NCBI RefSeq assembly: GCF_029212575.1 | Contig: NZ_JARGPK010000019.1 | Coordinates: forward strand, 44,676 to 108,675 | DNA length: 64,000 nt | Source: Antarcticimicrobium sp. | GTDB lineage: Bacteria > Pseudomonadota > Alphaproteobacteria > Rhodobacterales > Rhodobacteraceae | Reading direction: 5' to 3' | Part shown: one piece after another, positions 51,171 through 61,092 of the stretch | How positions within the stretch are numbered: position 1 is the stretch's first letter | Layout of the letters: every line of letters begins with the position of its first letter | Program-made: the position numbers and the translations under genes | Notes under the pieces: model-generated | Database searches by the model: none | Seen by the model: only the letters and a program-made list of their open reading frames with translations | What the model was told of the DNA's origin: nothing

Positions 51171-52379
51171 ATGCAAAACCGAATGTCGCGGACCGAATTC
51201 ATCGCGTTGATCGCGATGATGTTCGCCACTATCGCCTTTTCCATCGACGCGATGCTGCCCGCCCTGCCCGAGATCGGCGCGCAGCTCAGCCCCGATAACG
51301 TCAACCGCGCGCAGATTATCCTGACCGCCTTCGTGCTGGGCATGGGCGCGGGAACCTTCGTGACCGGGCCGCTGTCGGACGCCTTCGGGCGCAAGCCGGT
51401 GATGCTGGCCGGCGGGATCGTCTACATCGCGGCGGCCTTCGTGGCGTGGTGGAGCACCACGCTCGAGGTGGTGCTGGCCGCGCGGCTGGTACAGGGGCTG
51501 GGTGCGGCCGGGCCGCGCATTGTGGCGATGGCGGTGGTGCGCGACCTGTATTCCGGGCGCGAGATGGCGCGCATGGTTTCCATCGCCATGATGATTTTCA
51601 CCATCTTCCCGGCCTTCGCCCCGCTGATGGGCGCGGGCATCATCGCGCTGGCCGGGTGGCGCGGCATTTTCCTCGCCTTCATCCTGTTCTCGCTGATCTC
51701 GATGCTGTGGATGGAGTTGCGCCTGCCGGAAACGCTGCCGCGGGAGAACCGCCGCGCGTTCCGCGTGCCGCTGCTGGCCGCCGCGTTGCGGGAAATGGCG
51801 ACGCACCCCACCGTGCGCCTGTCGATCGTGGTCCAGACGCTGTGCCTGGCCACGCTGTTCTCCATGATCCTGAGCGTTCAGCAGGTCTATGACCTGATCT
51901 TCGGCCGGGCCGAGAACTTTCCGATCTATTTCGGGGTGGTGGCGTTGATCTCGGGCTCGGCCAGCCTGCTCAACGCGGCGATCGTGGAGCGGGTGGGCAT
52001 GCGCCGGATCGTCACCTGGTCGCTGGGGATCCAGATCGGGCTGGCTGGCCTGATGCTGGCGGCGGCCGGGATGGGCCTGACGCTCGACGTGTTGTTCTGG
52101 GTCTTCATCGTCTGGCAGACCTGCCTGTTCTTCATGGCCGGAACCACCCTGGGCAACCTGAACGCCATCGGGATGGAGCCGATGGGCCATATCGCAGGCA
52201 TGGCGGCCTCGATCATGGGTGCCCTGTCGACGGTCGGGGCGGCGCTGCTCTCGGCGCCGGTGGGGCTGATGTTCAACGGCACGATCCAGCCGCTCGCGGC
52301 GGGGGTTCTGGTGTTCTCGGTCGTCGGGTTCACGCTGATGCTGCAGATGGGGCGGATCGAGGCGCGCCAGCCGGTCTGA
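51171..52379 (+). CDS. MFS drug-resistance transporter (Bcr/CflA type)
   Basis: The 402-residue membrane protein has twelve hydrophobic segments and the DHA1 signature GPLSDAFGRKPVMLAGG in loop 2-3 and RLVQGLGAAGPRIVAMAVVRDLYSG in helix 4, close to the Bcr/CflA exporters of bicyclomycin and similar drugs. GGAG precedes the ATG. A 67-bp gap separates it from the channel gene, so it may or may not be in that operon. It probably uses the proton gradient; substrate unknown. Confidence 0.88.
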   Translation: MQNRMSRTEFIALIAMMFATIAFSIDAMLPALPEIGAQLSPDNVNRAQIILTAFVLGMGAGTFVTGPLSDAFGRKPVMLAGGIVYIAAAFVAWWSTTLEVVLAARLVQGLGAAGPRIVAMAVVRDLYSGREMARMVSIAMMIFTIFPAFAPLMGAGIIALAGWRGIFLAFILFSLISMLWMELRLPETLPRENRRAFRVPLLAAALREMATHPTVRLSIVVQTLCLATLFSMILSVQQVYDLIFGRAENFPIYFGVVALISGSASLLNAAIVERVGMRRIVTWSLGIQIGLAGLMLAAAGMGLTLDVLFWVFIVWQTCLFFMAGTTLGNLNAIGMEPMGHIAGMAASIMGALSTVGAALLSAPVGLMFNGTIQPLAAGVLVFSVVGFTLMLQMGRIEARQPV

Positions 52380-52434
52380 TTGCCCCTGTCGCGGCACGCG
52401 AAAGCCGCCTAACCTGAGGGCCGGAGGGCAAGGC

Positions 52435-54096
52435 ATGAGCGATTATTACGATCTCGGCAGCTACAGCAGCCCGATCACCACGCGTGATCCGCTGGCGCAG
52501 CTCTGGTTCGACCGGGGATTGATCTGGACCTACGGGTTCAATCACCAGGAGGCCGTCGCCTGTTTTCGCCGCGCGCTGGAGCATGACCCGGACTGCGCCA
52601 TGGCGCATTGGGGCGTGGCCTATGCCTCGGGCCCCAATTACAACATGCCCTGGGCGCTGTTCGACGATCCCGGACGGGCCGAGGCGCTGGCCATCGCCCA
52701 TGACGCCACCCAGGCGGCGCTGGCGCGGCTGGCGGGCGTGACCCCGGGCGAAGCGGCGCTGATCCGCGCCCTGCCCGCCCGCTATCCGCAGCGCGAGTTG
52801 GCCCGCGACATGCACCGCTGGGACCATGATTTCGCCGGTGCCATGCGCGCCGCTTTCGCGGCGGTGCCCGATCACCTCGACCTGCGCGCGATCTACGCCG
52901 AGGCGCTGCTGAACCTCACCCCCTGGCAGATGTGGGATCTGAAAACCGGCCAGCCGGCCCAGGGCGCCGCCACCGAAGAGGCGCGGCTGGCGCTGGAACA
53001 GGCGCTCGACACCCTGCCTGGCGCGATGCGCCATCCCGGCCTGCTGCACCTCTACGTGCACCTGATGGAAATGTCGCCGACCCCGGAAAAGGCGCTGAAG
53101 GCCGCCGACGTGCTGCGCACCCTGGTCCCCGACGCCGGCCATCTGGTGCATATGCCGACCCATATCGACGTGCTCTGCGGCGCCTATCGCGACGTGGTGC
53201 ACTGGAACCAAAAGGCGGTCGAGGCCGACCTTAAGTATTACCAGCGCGAGGGCGCCTTCAACATCTACACCGGCTACCGTCAGCACGATTACCATTTCGT
53301 CATCTACGGCGCACTGTTCCTTGGCCAGATCGAACCGGCGCTGGAGGCCAACCGGGGATTGTGGGCGACCACGCCGGAGGAGATGCTGCGGATCGAAAGC
53401 CCGCCGATGGCCGATTATTTCGAAAGCTTCATGGCGATGGAGCCGCACATCCTGATCCGCTTCGGCCGCTGGGAGGCGTGCAAAGCGCTGGACTTGCCTG
53501 AAGACCCCGAATTGTACAAAACCCTGTGCGCAACTGTACATTATGCCCGCGCGCTGGGTCATGCCGCGACCGGAGAGGTGCCGCAGGCCGAGACCGAGGA
53601 GGTGTTGTTCCACGCCGCCCGCGCGCGGGTGCCGGACAGCCGGTTGATGCACAACAACAGGGTCACGGATCTTCTTGAAATCGCGGGTGAAATGCTGCGC
53701 GGCGAGATCGAGTACCGGAAATCGAACTTCGAGACCGCCTTCGCCCACCTGCGCCGCGCGGTCGAGCTGGACGACACCCTGCCCTATGACGAGCCCTGGG
53801 GCTGGATGCAGCCGGCGCGCCACGCGCTTGGCGCCCTGCTGCTGGAACAGGGCCGCGCGGAGGAGGCCGAGGCGGTCTATCGTGCGGATCTGGGCCTCGG
53901 CGGCACCCTGCCCCGCGCCTGCATTCACCCGGATAATGTCTGGAGTCTCAAGGGCCTGCACGATTGCCTTGAAGCTAGAGGTGAGGCTGTCGAGATCCTG
54001 CAGATCAAACAACGGCTGGCGCTGGCCCAGGCCCGTGCGGATGGGGTTGCGGCCTCTTGCGGATGTGCCCAGGCAGCGATGAGATCCGGCGCGTAA
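52435..54096 (+). CDS. Tetratricopeptide-repeat protein
   Basis: The 553-residue cytoplasmic protein consists of several TPR-like helical pairs (HQEAVACFRRALEHDPDCAMAHWGVAYA near 37; FAHLRRAVELDDTL and AEEAEAVYRADLGLGG near the end) and has the family-specific segment GHLVHMPTHIDVLCGAYRDV around residue 238, reminiscent of the HMPSHIY pattern of a widespread TPR family. Two histidines in that segment could bind a metal. GGAGGG lies before the ATG. It converges on mfd, 12 bp away. Function unknown. Confidence 0.82.
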   Translation: MSDYYDLGSYSSPITTRDPLAQLWFDRGLIWTYGFNHQEAVACFRRALEHDPDCAMAHWGVAYASGPNYNMPWALFDDPGRAEALAIAHDATQAALARLAGVTPGEAALIRALPARYPQRELARDMHRWDHDFAGAMRAAFAAVPDHLDLRAIYAEALLNLTPWQMWDLKTGQPAQGAATEEARLALEQALDTLPGAMRHPGLLHLYVHLMEMSPTPEKALKAADVLRTLVPDAGHLVHMPTHIDVLCGAYRDVVHWNQKAVEADLKYYQREGAFNIYTGYRQHDYHFVIYGALFLGQIEPALEANRGLWATTPEEMLRIESPPMADYFESFMAMEPHILIRFGRWEACKALDLPEDPELYKTLCATVHYARALGHAATGEVPQAETEEVLFHAARARVPDSRLMHNNRVTDLLEIAGEMLRGEIEYRKSNFETAFAHLRRAVELDDTLPYDEPWGWMQPARHALGALLLEQGRAEEAEAVYRADLGLGGTLPRACIHPDNVWSLKGLHDCLEARGEAVEILQIKQRLALAQARADGVAASCGCAQAAMRSGA

Positions 54097-54108
54097 CCGA
54101 TTATCCGA

Positions 54109-57100
54109 TCACGCTTTTTCTGCCTTGGCTTTCTTCTTCTCGGCGGCCAGTTTCTCGGCCAGGTCGCGGGCTATGGCGAAGGCGCCCTTGATCTTGTCGC
54201 TGTCCTTTCGCCAGTCGCGGCGCACGACGATCTTGTTGTCCTTGATCTTGGCCAGCCCGTTCTGCGCCTGGACGAATTCCACCAGCCCGACGGGCGAGGC
54301 GAACTTGTCGTTGTGAAACTGGATCGTCGCCCCCTTTGGCCCGCCGTCGAGCTTGGCGATTCCGGCGCGCTTGCACATCGCCTTGATCCGAACCACCAGA
54401 AGCAAGGTATTGACCTCCTTGGGCAATTTTCCGAACCGGTCGATCAACTCGGCGGCAAAGCCCTCCAGCTCCACCTTGGTGGTGAGCGACGAGAGCCGGC
54501 GATAGAGGCCGAGGCGCACGTCGAGATCGGGCACGAATTTCTCCGGGATCAGTACCGGCACCCCGAGGTTGATCTGCGGCGCCCATTGATCGTCGGCCTC
54601 GCTCAGCCCCTCCATCTCGCCCGCCCTGATCTTGGCGATCGCCTCCTCCAGCATCTGCTGGTACAGCTCATACCCCACGTCGCGCATCTGGCCCGACTGC
54701 TCCTCGCCCAGCAGGTTGCCGGCGCCGCGAATGTCCAGATCCTGGCTGGCCAGGGTAAATCCGGCGCCGAGGGTATCGAGGCTGCCCAGCACGCGCAGGC
54801 GTTTCTCCGCCGTGGCGGTCAACTTCGCCCGCGGTTTGGTGGTGAGGTACGCATAGGCGCGGGTCTTGGATCGGCCCACTCGGCCCCGGATCTGGTAAAG
54901 CTGCGACAGCCCGAACATGTCGGCGCGGTGCACGATCATGGTGTTGGCGGTCGGGATGTCGAGGCCGCTCTCCACGATGGTGGTGGCCAGCAGCACGTCA
55001 TACTTGCCGTCGTAAAAGGCGTTCATGCGGTCATCAAGCTCGCCCGCCGCCATCTGGCCATGGGCGGTGACGACGCTGACCTCGGGCACCTGATCGCGCA
55101 AAAAGGCCTCGATCTCCGGCAGGTCGGAGACGCGCGGCACCACGTAAAAGCTTTGCCCGCCGCGATAATGTTCGCGCAGCAGCGCCTCGCGGACGGTGAC
55201 TGCATCGAATTCACTGACATAGGTGCGGATCGCCAGCCGGTCGACCGGCGGCGTGCCGATGATCGACAGGTCCCGTACCCCCGAAAGCGACAGTTGCAGG
55301 GTGCGCGGGATCGGCGTGGCGGTCAGCGTCAGCACATGGATGTCCGAGCGCAGCTGTTTCAACCGCTCCTTGTGGGAGACGCCAAAATGCTGTTCCTCGT
55401 CGATCACCAGCAGGCCGAGGTTCTTGAAGCGAATGCCCTTGGCCAGGAGCGCATGGGTGCCGATGACGATGTCCACCGTGCCGCGCGCCAGCCCGTCGCG
55501 GGTTTCTTGCGCCTCCGCCGCCGACACGAAGCGGCTGAGTTGACGCACTGTGAGAGGAAAGCCGCGGAACCGGTCGGAAAAGCTGGAAAAATGCTGCCGT
55601 GCCAGCAGCGTGGTGGGGGCGATCACCGCGACCTGGGTGCCGGACATGGCGGCGACGAAGGCGGCGCGCATCGCCACCTCGGTCTTGCCGAAGCCGACAT
55701 CGCCGCAGATCAGCCGATCCATCGGCTGGCCGCTGTCGAGGTCGCCGAGCACGTCGGAAATGGCACCAAGCTGGTCGTCGGTTTCCTGATAGGGGAAGCG
55801 GGCGCAGAAGGCCTCCCAGGCGTGGTGTTCGGGCTCCAGCACCGGGGCGCGGCGCAGCGCACGTTCGGCGGCCACCCGGATCAGCCGGTCGGCCATCTCG
55901 CGGATGCGTTCCTTGAGCTTGGCCTTCTTGGCCTGCCAGGCGCCGCCGCCCAGCCGGTCGAGCAGCCCCTCTTCATGGCCGTAGCGGGACAGCAGCTCGA
56001 TATTCTCGACCGGCAGGTAAAGCCGCGCGTCCTCGGCATATTCCAGCAACAGGCATTCATGCGCCGCACCGGCGGCGGTGATCACCTCCAGCCCGTGATA
56101 CCGGCCGATGCCGTGATCCACGTGCACCACCAGGTCGCCCGGCGACAGCGATTGCGCCTCGGTCAGGAAATTCTCGGCCTTGCGGCGTTTCTTGGGCGCC
56201 CGGATCAGCCGGTCGCCCAGCACGTCCTGCTCGGCGATCACCGTCATCTCGGGGGATTCGAACCCGTGCTCCAGCGCCCAGACCGCCAGGTGCAACCCGC
56301 GCTTGCTGATCCGCGATCCGCTGGGCACGTCGATGGTTTCAGCCAGCCCCTCGTCCTCGATCAGCCCGGACAGGCGTTCGCGCGCGCCCTCGGAGTAGGA
56401 GGCGACCAGCACCGGCCCCTTTTCCAGCTTTGCGCGAATATGATCCGCCAGGGCTCCGAAAAGGCTGATGTTCTCCTGCTGCCGTTCGGGGGCGAAATTG
56501 CGCCCGATGCGCCCGCCCGCGTCGATCACACCGGGTCCGCTGGCCTGCGGCAGCGGGTTGAACTGCAACAGGCGCCGGCCCGCGACCGAGACCTCCCACG
56601 CGGCATCGTCGAGAAACAGCAGATCCGGCGGAATCGGCTTGTACACGGTGTCGATCCGGGTTTTCGCCTGCATCGCCAGCCGCCGCGTCTCGTACTGGTC
56701 GGCGATACTGTCCCAGCGCGCCAGCCGCGACGGTGTGACCTGGTCGTCGAGTGTCACCGTGGCATCGGGCAGGTAGTCGAACAGGGTTTCCAGCCGCTCG
56801 TGAAAGAACGGCAGCCAATGTTCGATCCCCTGGTGCTTGCGCCCGGCGCTGACCGCCTCGTAGAGCGGATCATCGGTGCCGGCGGCACCGAACTCGATCC
56901 GGTAGCTCTGGCGGAACCGCAGGATGGCGGCCTCGTCGAGGATGACCTCGCTCACCGGGGCAAGTTCGACAATATCGAGTTTTTCGGTGGTGCGCTGGGT
57001 CGCGGGATCGAACCGGCGCGCGCCGTCGAGCACGTCGCCGAACAGGTCGAGCCGCACCGGCCCCGCGTTCCCCGGCGGATATATGTCGATGATGCCGCCC

Positions 57101-57573
57101 CGCACCGCGTAATCGCCCGGCTCGGTTACCGTGGGGCTCTGGCTGAACCCCATGCGCACCAGAAAGGCCCGCAGTGCGGCCTCGTCCACCCGGTGGCCGA
57201 CGCGGGCGGTAAAGGCGGCCTCGCGCAACACCTCGCGCGCCGGCACCCTCTGGCCGGCGGCGTTCAGCGTGGTCAGCAGGACGAATTGCTGCGGCATCTG
57301 GTGCACCAGCGCCGCCAGCGTCGCCATCCGGGCCGCCGAGATATTGGCATTGGGCGAAACCCGGTCGTAGGGCAGGCAATCCCACCCCGGAAAGGTGATC
57401 ACCGGCATATCCGGGGCAAAGAAGGCCAGCGCGGCGCGCATTGCCTCCATCCGTTTGTCGTCGCGCGCGACATGGCAAACCGGCGCGCCGGTTTTCACGA
57501 TCTCTTTCAGGATCAGTTGCGCGTCGAACCCCTCGGGCGCGCCGCCCACGGTGATGTGGCTGGCTTCGGTCAT
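54109..57573 (-). CDS. mfd: Transcription-repair coupling factor
   Basis: The 1154-residue protein is full-length Mfd. It has a UvrB-like N-terminal region (GWDCLPYDRVSPN, GDYAVRGGIIDIYPPG), the RNA polymerase interaction domain (SLSPGDLVVHVDHGIGRYHGLE), translocase motifs GDVGFGKTEVAMRAA, VIDEEQHFGVSHKERLK and TATPIPRTLQLSL, IVESGLDIPTANTMIV and QIRGRVGRSKTRAYAYL, and the TRCF C-terminal domain. It removes RNA polymerase stalled at lesions and recruits UvrA. It ends in a Lys/Ala-rich tail, 12 bp from the convergent TPR gene. Confidence 0.97.
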   Translation of the reverse strand: MTEASHITVGGAPEGFDAQLILKEIVKTGAPVCHVARDDKRMEAMRAALAFFAPDMPVITFPGWDCLPYDRVSPNANISAARMATLAALVHQMPQQFVLLTTLNAAGQRVPAREVLREAAFTARVGHRVDEAALRAFLVRMGFSQSPTVTEPGDYAVRGGIIDIYPPGNAGPVRLDLFGDVLDGARRFDPATQRTTEKLDIVELAPVSEVILDEAAILRFRQSYRIEFGAAGTDDPLYEAVSAGRKHQGIEHWLPFFHERLETLFDYLPDATVTLDDQVTPSRLARWDSIADQYETRRLAMQAKTRIDTVYKPIPPDLLFLDDAAWEVSVAGRRLLQFNPLPQASGPGVIDAGGRIGRNFAPERQQENISLFGALADHIRAKLEKGPVLVASYSEGARERLSGLIEDEGLAETIDVPSGSRISKRGLHLAVWALEHGFESPEMTVIAEQDVLGDRLIRAPKKRRKAENFLTEAQSLSPGDLVVHVDHGIGRYHGLEVITAAGAAHECLLLEYAEDARLYLPVENIELLSRYGHEEGLLDRLGGGAWQAKKAKLKERIREMADRLIRVAAERALRRAPVLEPEHHAWEAFCARFPYQETDDQLGAISDVLGDLDSGQPMDRLICGDVGFGKTEVAMRAAFVAAMSGTQVAVIAPTTLLARQHFSSFSDRFRGFPLTVRQLSRFVSAAEAQETRDGLARGTVDIVIGTHALLAKGIRFKNLGLLVIDEEQHFGVSHKERLKQLRSDIHVLTLTATPIPRTLQLSLSGVRDLSIIGTPPVDRLAIRTYVSEFDAVTVREALLREHYRGGQSFYVVPRVSDLPEIEAFLRDQVPEVSVVTAHGQMAAGELDDRMNAFYDGKYDVLLATTIVESGLDIPTANTMIVHRADMFGLSQLYQIRGRVGRSKTRAYAYLTTKPRAKLTATAEKRLRVLGSLDTLGAGFTLASQDLDIRGAGNLLGEEQSGQMRDVGYELYQQMLEEAIAKIRAGEMEGLSEADDQWAPQINLGVPVLIPEKFVPDLDVRLGLYRRLSSLTTKVELEGFAAELIDRFGKLPKEVNTLLLVVRIKAMCKRAGIAKLDGGPKGATIQFHNDKFASPVGLVEFVQAQNGLAKIKDNKIVVRRDWRKDSDKIKGAFAIARDLAEKLAAEKKKAKAEKA

Positions 57574-57600
57574 CCGCTCTCGCCTTTCGTTCGCCGCGCG

Positions 57601-58125
57601 CTATCCAAGAACGCCCAGCGACAGGTTCTGGTACATGCCCCAGAGCGCCGTGACGAAGATCGACAGCGTCCCGATCATCTGGGTGTAGAGCCGGCAGCGC
57701 GTCAGCCGTTTGTACAGCAGGGGCCCGTGCGCCTGTTCCCGTTCGATCCGCCGGGCGGTGGCCGCGCTCATCGCCGCGACGCCCGACATGGGCGCGGCCA
57801 GAAGGAACAGCGCCTGAGCGAACTCGACCCGGTAGAAGAATCCCATCGTTGCCAGCGTCGAGAGTCCGAAGAACATGATCCCAACCAGCCAGGGGCCGGA
57901 CACCCGCCCGATATAGAGCAGCCGGTTCACGTTGACCCGGGCGATATCCTCAAGGTCCCGCTCGGCCTGGCCGCCGTTGCGGCGCGCGCGCAGCACCATG
58001 TCATAGGGCACGCCCAGCACCCAGTGGCTGGCCGAGGACCAGACCACAGCCAGCGCGATCCAGAACCAGAGGTTCGAGAAGGAGCGCATGTCGATCAATT
58101 CGAAAACCGTGGTGTACCAGTCCAA
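57601..58125 (-). CDS. Small membrane protein, conserved in Rhodobacteraceae (sometimes called component of SufBCD complex)
   Basis: Three starts are possible: TTG at 58125 (chosen, because the preceding residues WYTTVFELID look conserved in my memory of relatives), ATG at 58089, and a far upstream one. It gives 174 residues with four hydrophobic segments (LWFWIALAVVWSSASHWVLG, WLVGIMFFGLSTLATMGFFY, FAQALFLLAAPMSGVAAMSA and MIGTLSIFVTALWGMY). The SufBCD label is used in some annotations, but nothing in the sequence shows a link to iron-sulfur assembly. The gap to mfd is 27 bp, so the two may be co-transcribed. Confidence 0.65.
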   Translation of the reverse strand: MDWYTTVFELIDMRSFSNLWFWIALAVVWSSASHWVLGVPYDMVLRARRNGGQAERDLEDIARVNVNRLLYIGRVSGPWLVGIMFFGLSTLATMGFFYRVEFAQALFLLAAPMSGVAAMSAATARRIEREQAHGPLLYKRLTRCRLYTQMIGTLSIFVTALWGMYQNLSLGVLG

Positions 58126-58246
58126 CCGCCCTGCCCTTTTCCGCCCTGATGCCGCCCCGGCGCCGCATCGGGCGCGTCCATTGTTACCCTTGTGGGGGAA
58201 GGTTTTCCATGCCACCCAATACGGAATTGTTCAAGGAGTCCGCGCC

Positions 58247-59245
58247 ATGAAACCCACGATCGCCCCGTTTCCCGCCGCCCGTCCGCGCCGCGCGCGTCAA
58301 AACCCCGCGATCCGCGCGCTGGTGCGGGAGAACACGCTGAGCGTGGGGGATCTGATCTGGCCGGTGTTCGTGCGCGACGGCACCGGCGTGGAAGAGCCGG
58401 TTGCCTCGATGCCCGGCGTGGTGCGGCGCAGCGTCGATCTGATCGCCAAGGCGGCGAAAGAGGCGCACGGGCTGGGCATACCGGCGATCTGCCTGTTTCC
58501 CTATACCGATCCCGGCCTGAAGACCGAGGATTGCGCCGAGGCCTGGAACCCCGACAACCTGAGCAACCGGGCGATCCGTGCGATCAAGGACGCGGTGCCG
58601 GAGATGGCGGTGATGACCGACGTGGCGCTCGATCCCTACAACATCAACGGCCATGACGGCTTTGTCGTCGATGGCGAGATCGTGAACGACCGCACCGTCG
58701 AGGCGCTGGTCAGGATGACCCTGGCCCAGGCCGAGGCCGGGGCCGACATCATCGGCCCCTCGGACATGATGGACGGGCGGATCGGCGCGATGCGCAAGGC
58801 GCTGGAATCCGAGGGCCACCAGCGGGTGATGATCCTGTCCTACGCAGCGAAATACGCCAGCGCCTTTTACGGGCCGTTCCGCGATGCGGTCGGCGCCTCG
58901 GGCGCGCTGACCGGCGACAAGAAGACCTATCAGATGGACCCGGCCAATTCCGACGAGGCGCTGCGCCTGATCGAGCGCGACCTGACCGAGGGCGCCGACA
59001 TGGTGATGATCAAACCCGGGATGCCCTATCTGGATATCTGTCGGCGCACCAAGGACACCTTCGGCGTGCCGACCTATGCCTACCAGGTCTCGGGCGAATA
59101 CGCGATGATCCAGGCGGCGGCGCAGAACGGCTGGATCGACGGCGACAAGGTGATGGTGGAAAGCCTGATGGCATTCAAACGGGCTGGATGCGACGGCGTA
59201 TTGACCTATTTCGCGCCGCAGGTGGCGCGGGCGTTGAACGGCTGA
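58247..59245 (+). CDS. hemB: Delta-aminolevulinic acid dehydratase (porphobilinogen synthase)
   Basis: The 332-residue protein has the two catalytic lysines (SYAAKYASAFYGPFRDA and VMIKPGMPYLDI) and is clearly HemB. The region that binds zinc through cysteines in other HemB proteins reads DVALDPYNINGHDG here, without cysteine, so it belongs to the zinc-independent class known from Rhodobacter. It joins two aminolevulinate molecules to porphobilinogen in haem and chlorophyll synthesis. AAGGAG precedes the ATG at 58247. Confidence 0.96.
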   Translation: MKPTIAPFPAARPRRARQNPAIRALVRENTLSVGDLIWPVFVRDGTGVEEPVASMPGVVRRSVDLIAKAAKEAHGLGIPAICLFPYTDPGLKTEDCAEAWNPDNLSNRAIRAIKDAVPEMAVMTDVALDPYNINGHDGFVVDGEIVNDRTVEALVRMTLAQAEAGADIIGPSDMMDGRIGAMRKALESEGHQRVMILSYAAKYASAFYGPFRDAVGASGALTGDKKTYQMDPANSDEALRLIERDLTEGADMVMIKPGMPYLDICRRTKDTFGVPTYAYQVSGEYAMIQAAAQNGWIDGDKVMVESLMAFKRAGCDGVLTYFAPQVARALNG

Positions 59246-59294
59246 CTCCGTTCTCGATCAATGCGCAAGACGGCGGCAACCGGAGTTTACGTGA

Positions 59295-60944
59295 ATGAGT
59301 GGAACAGGACATGCAACCGCCGGGGTCTCGGCGACCGGGGATGCGCGGGTCGATGGCATCCTGCATTCGGTGCGCTGGTCTGACCTGCCTCTGACCTACA
59401 GCTTTCCGAGCGGGCCCGATGAATACGGCAGCAGCTATGGCGGCGGAGAGAACGTCGGCGCCTTCATCGCATCGACCGGCATCCAGAGCGCCGCAGGGTT
59501 TGCGCTGGACGCCGATGCGGGGGGGCGCGCCGACGACGGATTCTCGCTCGAAGGGTTCACCGCCATCACGGTGCAACCGACCGTTCTTTCCAATGCCCAT
59601 ATCCGCGTTGCCGAAACCACATCGGATCCGTTTTCCTACGGCACCGCCTGGAGTTATTTCCCCCATTGGGCAAGCACCGCCGGGGATGTCTGGCTGACCA
59701 ACGTATCGGTCGATTTTACCGCCGCGCGGGCCGGGAACTATGCCCATATCACCGTGCTGCACGAGATCGGCCATGCGCTTGGCCTGGAGCACGGACATGA
59801 ATACGGCTCTTTCGGTAGCGTTCCCTATGCCTATGACGCGATGGAATACACCATCATGACCTATCGCCCCTATGTGGGCGGCGCGACCACCGGCTATAGC
59901 AACGAGATCTGGGGCTATGCGCAAAGCTACATGATGCTCGATATCGCCGCGCTGCAGCACCTCTACGGCGCCGACTACAGCACCAACTCTGGCGACACGG
60001 TCTATCGCTGGTCCCCATCATCGGGCGAAACCTGGGTGGATGACGCGGTTGCGATCAGCCCCGGCGGCAACCGGATCTTCGCGACGATCTGGGACGGCGG
60101 CGGCACCGACACCTATGAACTGAGCGCCTATGCAGGCGATCTGTCTATCGACCTGGCGCCTGGCGCGGCCTCGCTGTTCAGCGCGGCGCAACTGGCCGGG
60201 CTCGGACACGGAAACACGCCCTCGGGCAATATCTACAACGCGCTGCTGCACGAGGACGACCCGCGGTCGCTGATCGAGAACGCCGAGGGGGGCGCCGGCG
60301 ACGACCGTATCACCGGCAATACGGCGGACAACCGCCTGACCGGCAACAAGGGCGACGACAGCCTGGCCGGCTTGTCCGGGGCCGACACCCTGCTCGGAAA
60401 TGGCGGCAACGACACGCTGACCGGGGGCGGCGGCGCCGACACGCTCAAGGGCGGCAGTGGCGCCGACCAGATCAACGGCAATCGCGGCGACGACACGCTG
60501 CGCGGCGGTGCGGGCCGCGACAAGGTCTATGGCAACAAGGGCGACGACCGGATTCTCGGGCTGAAGGGTCTGGACAAGCTGTTCGGCGGGAATGGCGACG
60601 ACACGCTGACCGGCGGCGCCGGACGCGACGCGATGACCGGCGGCGACGGCGCCGACAGTTTCGTGTTCGAGGCCTGTGACGACAGCGCCGCCGATGCCGC
60701 CCGCCCGGACCGGATCCGCGATTTCACCCCCGGCGAGGACATTATCGACCTGACCGGCTTGGTGGAGGGAAGGTTGAGATTCATTGGCAACGACGGTTTT
60801 TCCGCCTCGGCGGGCGAGTTGCGCTACGAGGCCGCCGGCGCCGACATCCTGGTCAGCGCCGATTGCGACGGCGACGGATTGGCGGATTTCATCCTGGAAC
60901 TGCGCGGGGTGACGCTGCTGGAGGCCGGGGATTTCCTGCTCTGA
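59295..60944 (+). CDS. Serralysin-type M10 metalloprotease with RTX repeats
   Basis: The 549-residue protein has the astacin-like zinc site HEIGHALGLEH at 156-166 and the Met-turn TIMTY near 187. It has about ten RTX nonapeptide repeats of the GGxGxDxLx type at about 332-455, and a C-terminal domain typical of RTX proteins. It has no signal peptide, as expected for type I secretion through an ABC exporter. No exporter genes or inhibitor gene are beside it. CGGAG lies before the ATG. It would act outside the cell on proteins. Confidence 0.9.
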   Translation: MSGTGHATAGVSATGDARVDGILHSVRWSDLPLTYSFPSGPDEYGSSYGGGENVGAFIASTGIQSAAGFALDADAGGRADDGFSLEGFTAITVQPTVLSNAHIRVAETTSDPFSYGTAWSYFPHWASTAGDVWLTNVSVDFTAARAGNYAHITVLHEIGHALGLEHGHEYGSFGSVPYAYDAMEYTIMTYRPYVGGATTGYSNEIWGYAQSYMMLDIAALQHLYGADYSTNSGDTVYRWSPSSGETWVDDAVAISPGGNRIFATIWDGGGTDTYELSAYAGDLSIDLAPGAASLFSAAQLAGLGHGNTPSGNIYNALLHEDDPRSLIENAEGGAGDDRITGNTADNRLTGNKGDDSLAGLSGADTLLGNGGNDTLTGGGGADTLKGGSGADQINGNRGDDTLRGGAGRDKVYGNKGDDRILGLKGLDKLFGGNGDDTLTGGAGRDAMTGGDGADSFVFEACDDSAADAARPDRIRDFTPGEDIIDLTGLVEGRLRFIGNDGFSASAGELRYEAAGADILVSADCDGDGLADFILELRGVTLLEAGDFLL

Positions 60945-61092
60945 TACGGTGGCGACAGCGGAGCCGGGTTGCGGATGCGGGCAACATCCCGCGCATTTGC
61001 GCCGCTTGCGGCGTGACAGACGCCGGGCATGAGCGTATAACCGCGCCAAGGCCGGAAAACCGGTCAGAGCAGGTCAAAAACAGGCTAATCCA

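Noticed and set aside
54313..58149. A 1,278-codon open frame on the plus strand opposite mfd
   Set aside because: Mfd motifs on the minus strand are complete and unambiguous. The antisense frame has the Arg/His/Gln-rich composition of a GC-rich shadow frame and no recognisable domain.
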